From Prolixibacteraceae bacterium (GTDB taxonomy: Bacteria > Bacteroidota > Bacteroidia > Bacteroidales > Prolixibacteraceae): 64,000 nt of DNA. Position 1 is the stretch's first letter; each line of letters begins with the position of its first letter. Positions 61,329-64,000 of the stretch are shown piece by piece. The notes under the pieces are model-generated. The model saw nothing but the letters and a program-made list of their open reading frames with translations. It had not been told where the DNA came from and made no database searches. The stretch is from positions 16,861 to 80,860 of the forward strand of contig JAIBEY010000049.1 in assembly GCA_019459525.1 (NCBI GenBank). Reading direction: 5' to 3'. The position numbers were made by a program, and so were the translations under genes.

Positions 61329-61970
61329 ATGAGACATAGATTCTTAATTGTTTTTGTTTTTGTATCAATTTTTCAACTTGATAGCTTTGGACAAATGATT
61401 GCTGGTCATTATCCTTTTCAAATTTTGGACACAATTATTTTTAAACCCAACAAAAATATTCTTCTATTTGACTCTGACATTAAGTTTGAAAACTTTCAAA
61501 AATCAAAGGAAATCGATCCATTAGGAAATAAAAAAGCATTTATTGCTGGGATAACAAACTCAACAAATGATACATTGTCTTTTCCAATTCAGGGTTCAAG
61601 TTTAATTGGAATATTAGAGGCCAAGGACACGGATGAAAAGTGGAAACCTATTCAGTTTTGGCCAATTAGCGGTTGTGGAAATAGCTATTATTCAGTTTAT
61701 TTATTGCCAAAACAATCGATTATTTTTCCTATAGAGAATAAGTTTGGAAAGACAGAGACGACCATGAGAATTAGACTCCATGGAAAAGATACTATTTATA
61801 TATCCGACGCATTCCAAGGGAAAATTGACCCAAAAATGTTTACCAAACCCAAAAATGCAACAAAAGACTTTAGACACATCCTTTGTGATTCAATATTTTA
61901 TCTTGAGAGTCCAAGGTTTGGAGATTTAAACGGACCTGTTAAGATTGAAATTGCAACAGATTTTGAATGA
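61329..61970 (+). CDS. Secreted protein of unknown function (cassette-like unit A)
   Basis: 213 residues with a signal peptide (FQLDSFGQ). Predicted beta-rich. No family recognised. The gene is clearly more AT-rich than the genes to its left and is flanked by an inverted pair of 14-nt cores (61300 and 61971) outside which hairpin elements lie. Two cysteines (SGCGNS, HILCDS) could form a disulfide. Function cannot be inferred. Confidence 0.7.
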   Translation: MRHRFLIVFVFVSIFQLDSFGQMIAGHYPFQILDTIIFKPNKNILLFDSDIKFENFQKSKEIDPLGNKKAFIAGITNSTNDTLSFPIQGSSLIGILEAKDTDEKWKPIQFWPISGCGNSYYSVYLLPKQSIIFPIENKFGKTETTMRIRLHGKDTIYISDAFQGKIDPKMFTKPKNATKDFRHILCDSIFYLESPRFGDLNGPVKIEIATDFE

Positions 61971-62116
61971 AAACTGTGCACAACAGCAAAATACCCGCAA
62001 GCCGGGGGTTCAGCTTCGTTGACAGGAAAGTAATAAATTTGAAAAGCAACTCTTCGTAGGAAGTTCATCGGTTAAATCCCACCCTGCGTGTATTTGCGGA
62101 ACGTTACCAACAATTG
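61971..62116. other. attC-like hairpin element E1
   Basis: 146 bp from AAACTGTGCACAAC (partner of 61300) to GTTACCAACAATTG (start core of unit B). Inside, GCAAAATACCCGCA (61986-61999) pairs with TGCGTGTATTTGC (62085-62097) with one bulged A and one mismatch. This gives outer cores, an inner imperfect stem with an extrahelical base and a variable loop, the layout of integron attC sites, though the core is not the canonical GTTRRRY. Confidence 0.55.
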
Positions 62117-62119
62117 TAA

Positions 62120-62653
62120 ATGACAGAGACACAGCATAAATATAACAGACCAACGGACACTATTTTTTATCGAGTAGTTTTCTTGACATTAATTGTCATC
62201 TATGGATTTATTATTGTTCGAGAAGCACATTCACTATTTGTGGATTTTAATGTTAAAAGACTAATAGTATTATTGTTGTTTTCCTTTGTATTTCTTGGAG
62301 TTGAATATTTGATCTTGCAGATTCTCTTAATGCGAAAAGAATATGACAGCATTGATAACGACAAAGAGATTATTATTGACAACAATAATAGACAGATTTT
62401 GATTAGGCAATTTGAAATAGACAGAGTTATAAAAAATGAGGAAATTGATTCATCTGAAGTATATGAATCATGGGTCGCAGCGTACCCATTGGGATATTTT
62501 AGATTTATCAAGATCACGTTAAAAAATGGAGAGAGTTTGCTGATTACTGGGTTCACTTTGCCATTATTAGAATCTGACTTGTCAATTTTATTAAAGGGAA
62601 CTAAAATAAAGATATACAGACGATTTATTAACCGGACAAACAACTGTTGGTAA
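62120..62653 (+). CDS. Two-helix membrane protein of unknown function (cassette-like unit B)
   Basis: 177 residues. Two membrane helices (about 18-36, VVFLTLIVIYGFIIV; and about 47-70, LIVLLLFSFVFLGVEYLILQ) are followed by a cytoplasmic ~100-residue domain of beta strands ending in a helix, similar in plan to small PH-like domain proteins. No catalytic motif. AT-rich. Starts four bases after the left core (62103-62116), and its stop overlaps the right core (62641-62654). Confidence 0.7.
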   Translation: MTETQHKYNRPTDTIFYRVVFLTLIVIYGFIIVREAHSLFVDFNVKRLIVLLLFSFVFLGVEYLILQILLMRKEYDSIDNDKEIIIDNNNRQILIRQFEIDRVIKNEEIDSSEVYESWVAAYPLGYFRFIKITLKNGESLLITGFTLPLLESDLSILLKGTKIKIYRRFINRTNNCW

Positions 62654-62750
62654 CTTCAGCTACCTGTCCAGTTCGGCAGCAGTGGTTTTTGGTGTGCATC
62701 TTTCCGCCCGGTCCCGGTTAACGTGGAGCTTCCTACGTCAGCAGCAAGTA
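62641..62750. other. attC-like hairpin element E2
   Basis: Begins with CAACTGTTGGTAAC, complementary in 13 of 14 positions to the start core of unit B. Continues TTCAGCTACC...GTGGAGCTTCC, an imperfect inner stem, and ends at GTCAGCAGCA, the start core of unit C. Its middle (AGTGGTTTTTGGTGTGCATCTT) closely matches element E3, so the two belong to one repeat family. Confidence 0.55.
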
Positions 62751-62778
62751 TATAGAATGAGAAGAAATCCAAAGTAAT

Positions 62779-63357
62779 ATGAATAAATTGAATACTATTC
62801 CAATTATAGAATTCGAAACAGCCGAAGCATTTGAAACTTGGCTCTTGGAGAATCACGATAACTCAAATGGGCTTTGGCTCAAAATATTCAAGAAAAATTC
62901 CGGGAAAAAGACCATCAGCTATGCAGAAGCACTTGATGTAGCTCTTTGCTATGGGTGGATTGATGGTCAAAAACAAGCACATGACGAACAAGCCTGGCTG
63001 CAAAAGTTTTGTCCCCGAAGAGCAAAAAGTATTTGGTCTAAAATAAATATTGGACATGTTGAAAGGTTAATCAATGAACGTAGAATGAGACCAGCAGGAT
63101 TACAAGCTGTCGAAAGAGCCAAGGCAGACGGTAGTTGGGAAAAGGCATACGATTCCCCAACCCAAATGACTATACCTGAAGATTTTCTAAAAGAACTTAG
63201 CAAAAACAAAAAAGCAGAAGCATTTTTTATGGGTCTCAATAAGACCAATCTTTTCGCCATAGGGTTTCGGCTTCAGACAGCAAAAAAACAAGAGACAAGA
63301 GAAAAGCGCATGAAAGAAATTATTGAAATGCTGGCAAAAGGTGAGAAATTCCATTAA
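62779..63357 (+). CDS. YdeI/OmpD-associated family protein (cassette-like unit C)
   Basis: 192 residues. Typical of the YdeI/OmpD-associated family: GLWLKIFKKNSGKKTISYAEALDVALCYGWIDGQ near the N terminus, FCPRRAKSIWSKIN near residue 80 and a C-terminal helix rich in Lys/Glu with TAKKQETREKRMKEI. Cytoplasmic; no biochemical function is established for the family. Flanked by hairpin elements E2 and E3; the cores GTCAGCAGCA and CCGCTGAC are partly complementary. Confidence 0.82.
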   Translation: MNKLNTIPIIEFETAEAFETWLLENHDNSNGLWLKIFKKNSGKKTISYAEALDVALCYGWIDGQKQAHDEQAWLQKFCPRRAKSIWSKINIGHVERLINERRMRPAGLQAVERAKADGSWEKAYDSPTQMTIPEDFLKELSKNKKAEAFFMGLNKTNLFAIGFRLQTAKKQETREKRMKEIIEMLAKGEKFH

Positions 63358-63393
63358 ATAAACTAGCATAGTGGCGACAATTATCTGGAAAAT

Positions 63394-63495
63394 GCCAGCC
63401 GCTGACATCAGCTACCCGCGACAGTGGTGGTTTTCGGTGTACATCTTGCCTCTCAGGCTCGGTTAACCGGAATTGAGCTCGCCTAAGGCGGGACA
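63394..63495. other. attC-like hairpin element E3
   Basis: Starts with GCCAGCCGCTGAC after the YdeI-like gene and continues TCAGCTACCCG, AGTGGTGGTTTTCGGTGTAC, GCTCGGTTAACCGG, GAGCT. Matches E2 over much of its length by eye. The right boundary is unclear because the following sequence is degraded. Confidence 0.5.
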
Positions 63496-63551
63496 ATCCG
63501 CACCAGAGGGGAGCATTTTATATTGTAAATAATCATAAAAAAGGTGCTGTG

Positions 63552-63854
63552 CAACGAGTTTATATACATCAAAAGAGCTAATTGGCCAGATTTTACCTGG
63601 AGAAGTGAAGGGTTTTAAACCAATTAAGCGAAGCAAGAAATTTGCAGGGACGATTAATTGGAAAGATGGAATCCAGGATAGAAAGAAAACAGTACTATGA
63701 AATACTCGAGAAAACACAAAAAGGAGAACTCGATATAACTGAATGGGTAAACTGCTTAATAAATGCCCGTAGTCAGACTTTGGTGGGAGCTTCCAATGTT
63801 AGTTCGAATTATATTGGAGACGATCGATTCGATAAATTAAGAACAAAATATTAA
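63552..63854 (+). pseudogene. Decayed Fic/DUF4172 gene remnant
   Basis: Three pieces of a Fic-family protein remain. EFIYIKRANWPDFTWRSEG (N-terminal DUF4172 'WPxFTW' motif) is in one frame. VLNQLSEARNLQGRLIGKMES is in the next frame after a one-base shift near 63612. It is fused directly to IERKQYYEILEKTQKGELDITEW from the C-terminal half. The Fic catalytic motif (HPFxxGNGR) and about 200 residues between are missing. The remaining tail to 63854 is not Fic-like. AMPylation activity is therefore impossible. Confidence 0.7.
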
Positions 63855-64000
63855 GAGATATGAAACGAACATGCCACGGTAACAATATTCAAGGTGGTGG
63901 CACAAAAGGCCATGTAAATCTTGTGGAGAAAGCTATTTTTTATGGCATGGAGTTCCACATGTACGCATTTAAATTTCAACAAATTAACAACAATATTTAC
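63855..64000. other. Unresolved sequence at the window end
   Basis: An ATG at 63860 opens a frame to the window end without a stop (47 codons, MKRTCHGNNIQGGG...). In a neighbouring frame WWHKRPCKSCGESYFLWHG reads like half of a Cys4 zinc ribbon, with the first half (TCPRC-like) in the other frame. It might be the start of a decayed transposase or small zinc-ribbon gene, but no call is made. Confidence 0.3.

Noticed and set aside
1..64000. tRNA, rRNA or known riboswitch genes
   Set aside because: No cloverleaf-like sequence with CCA-proximal TTCRANNC box or rRNA segment was noticed on reading; a covariance-model scan would be needed to exclude them.

Overview
The window is chromosomal DNA from a member of the Bacteroidota, probably a Marinilabiliales/Bacteroidales-type anaerobe or facultative anaerobe; the genus cannot be read from the sequence. 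Support for this: SusC/SusD-type glycan uptake genes, secreted proteins with type IX secretion (T9SS) C-terminal tails, SusE/SusF lipoproteins, Bacteroidota promoter elements of the form TTTG-N(16-21)-TAnnTTTG, and the dut/TPR/DUF4292/EnvC-like gene block.

Layout. (1) 1-7.7 kb: housekeeping genes on the + strand (rpiB tail, lutB-like Fe-S protein, Rrf2 regulator, hemW, dut, TPR lipoprotein, DUF4292 lipoprotein, degenerate LytM/EnvC-like protein). (2) 7.7-15.4 kb: stress and regulatory genes (Crp/Fnr, OsmC, AraC, YceI, pirin, a membrane-anchored winged-helix protein, a Tat-exported oxidoreductase, a WYL regulator). (3) 15.4-19.3 kb: an accessory patch with a higBA toxin-antitoxin pair lying between direct repeats, a GyrI-like/DUF3795 pair, a second toxin-antitoxin pair whose toxin looks frameshifted, and a succinate-semialdehyde-type dehydrogenase. 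(4) 19.5-21.2 kb: a lipoprotein amidohydrolase. (5) 21.2-48.1 kb: a starch/maltodextrin utilisation locus. On the - strand it has susC, susD, susE, a susF-like gene, a T9SS-exported GH13 enzyme and an unknown gene; on the + strand a LacI regulator, an MFS sugar transporter, beta-phosphoglucomutase, a GH65 phosphorylase, a periplasmic GH13 and a lipoprotein GH13.

The starch locus is interrupted between lacI and the MFS gene (34.3-39.2 kb) by a peptide-export island on the - strand: an HlyD-type adaptor, a C39-peptidase ABC exporter, a small HTH protein, two previously uncalled double-glycine-leader peptides (46 and 53 residues), and two uncalled single-helix mini-proteins (43 and 44 residues). 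The C termini of the mini-proteins resemble that of one exported peptide. This looks like a bacteriocin-type system with candidate self-immunity or mimic proteins. LacI-type operators with a shared 5' flank lie on both sides of the island, upstream of susC and of the MFS gene.

(6) 48.2-48.8 kb: a third toxin-antitoxin pair, toxin apparently frameshifted in a T8 run. (7) 48.8-60 kb: a CotH-family T9SS protein, a universal stress protein, and a - strand glycosidase set (GH127-like, GH92, GH43, exported oxidoreductase). (8) 60.3-64 kb: an unknown 233-residue protein, then an unusual array of six CCCGGG palindromes spaced 20/21/20/21/20 bp. After it comes a run of short co-oriented unrelated genes whose flanks carry paired inverted cores and imperfect hairpins in the geometry of integron gene cassettes (attC-like, no integrase in view). 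The run ends in a decayed Fic gene and unresolved sequence.
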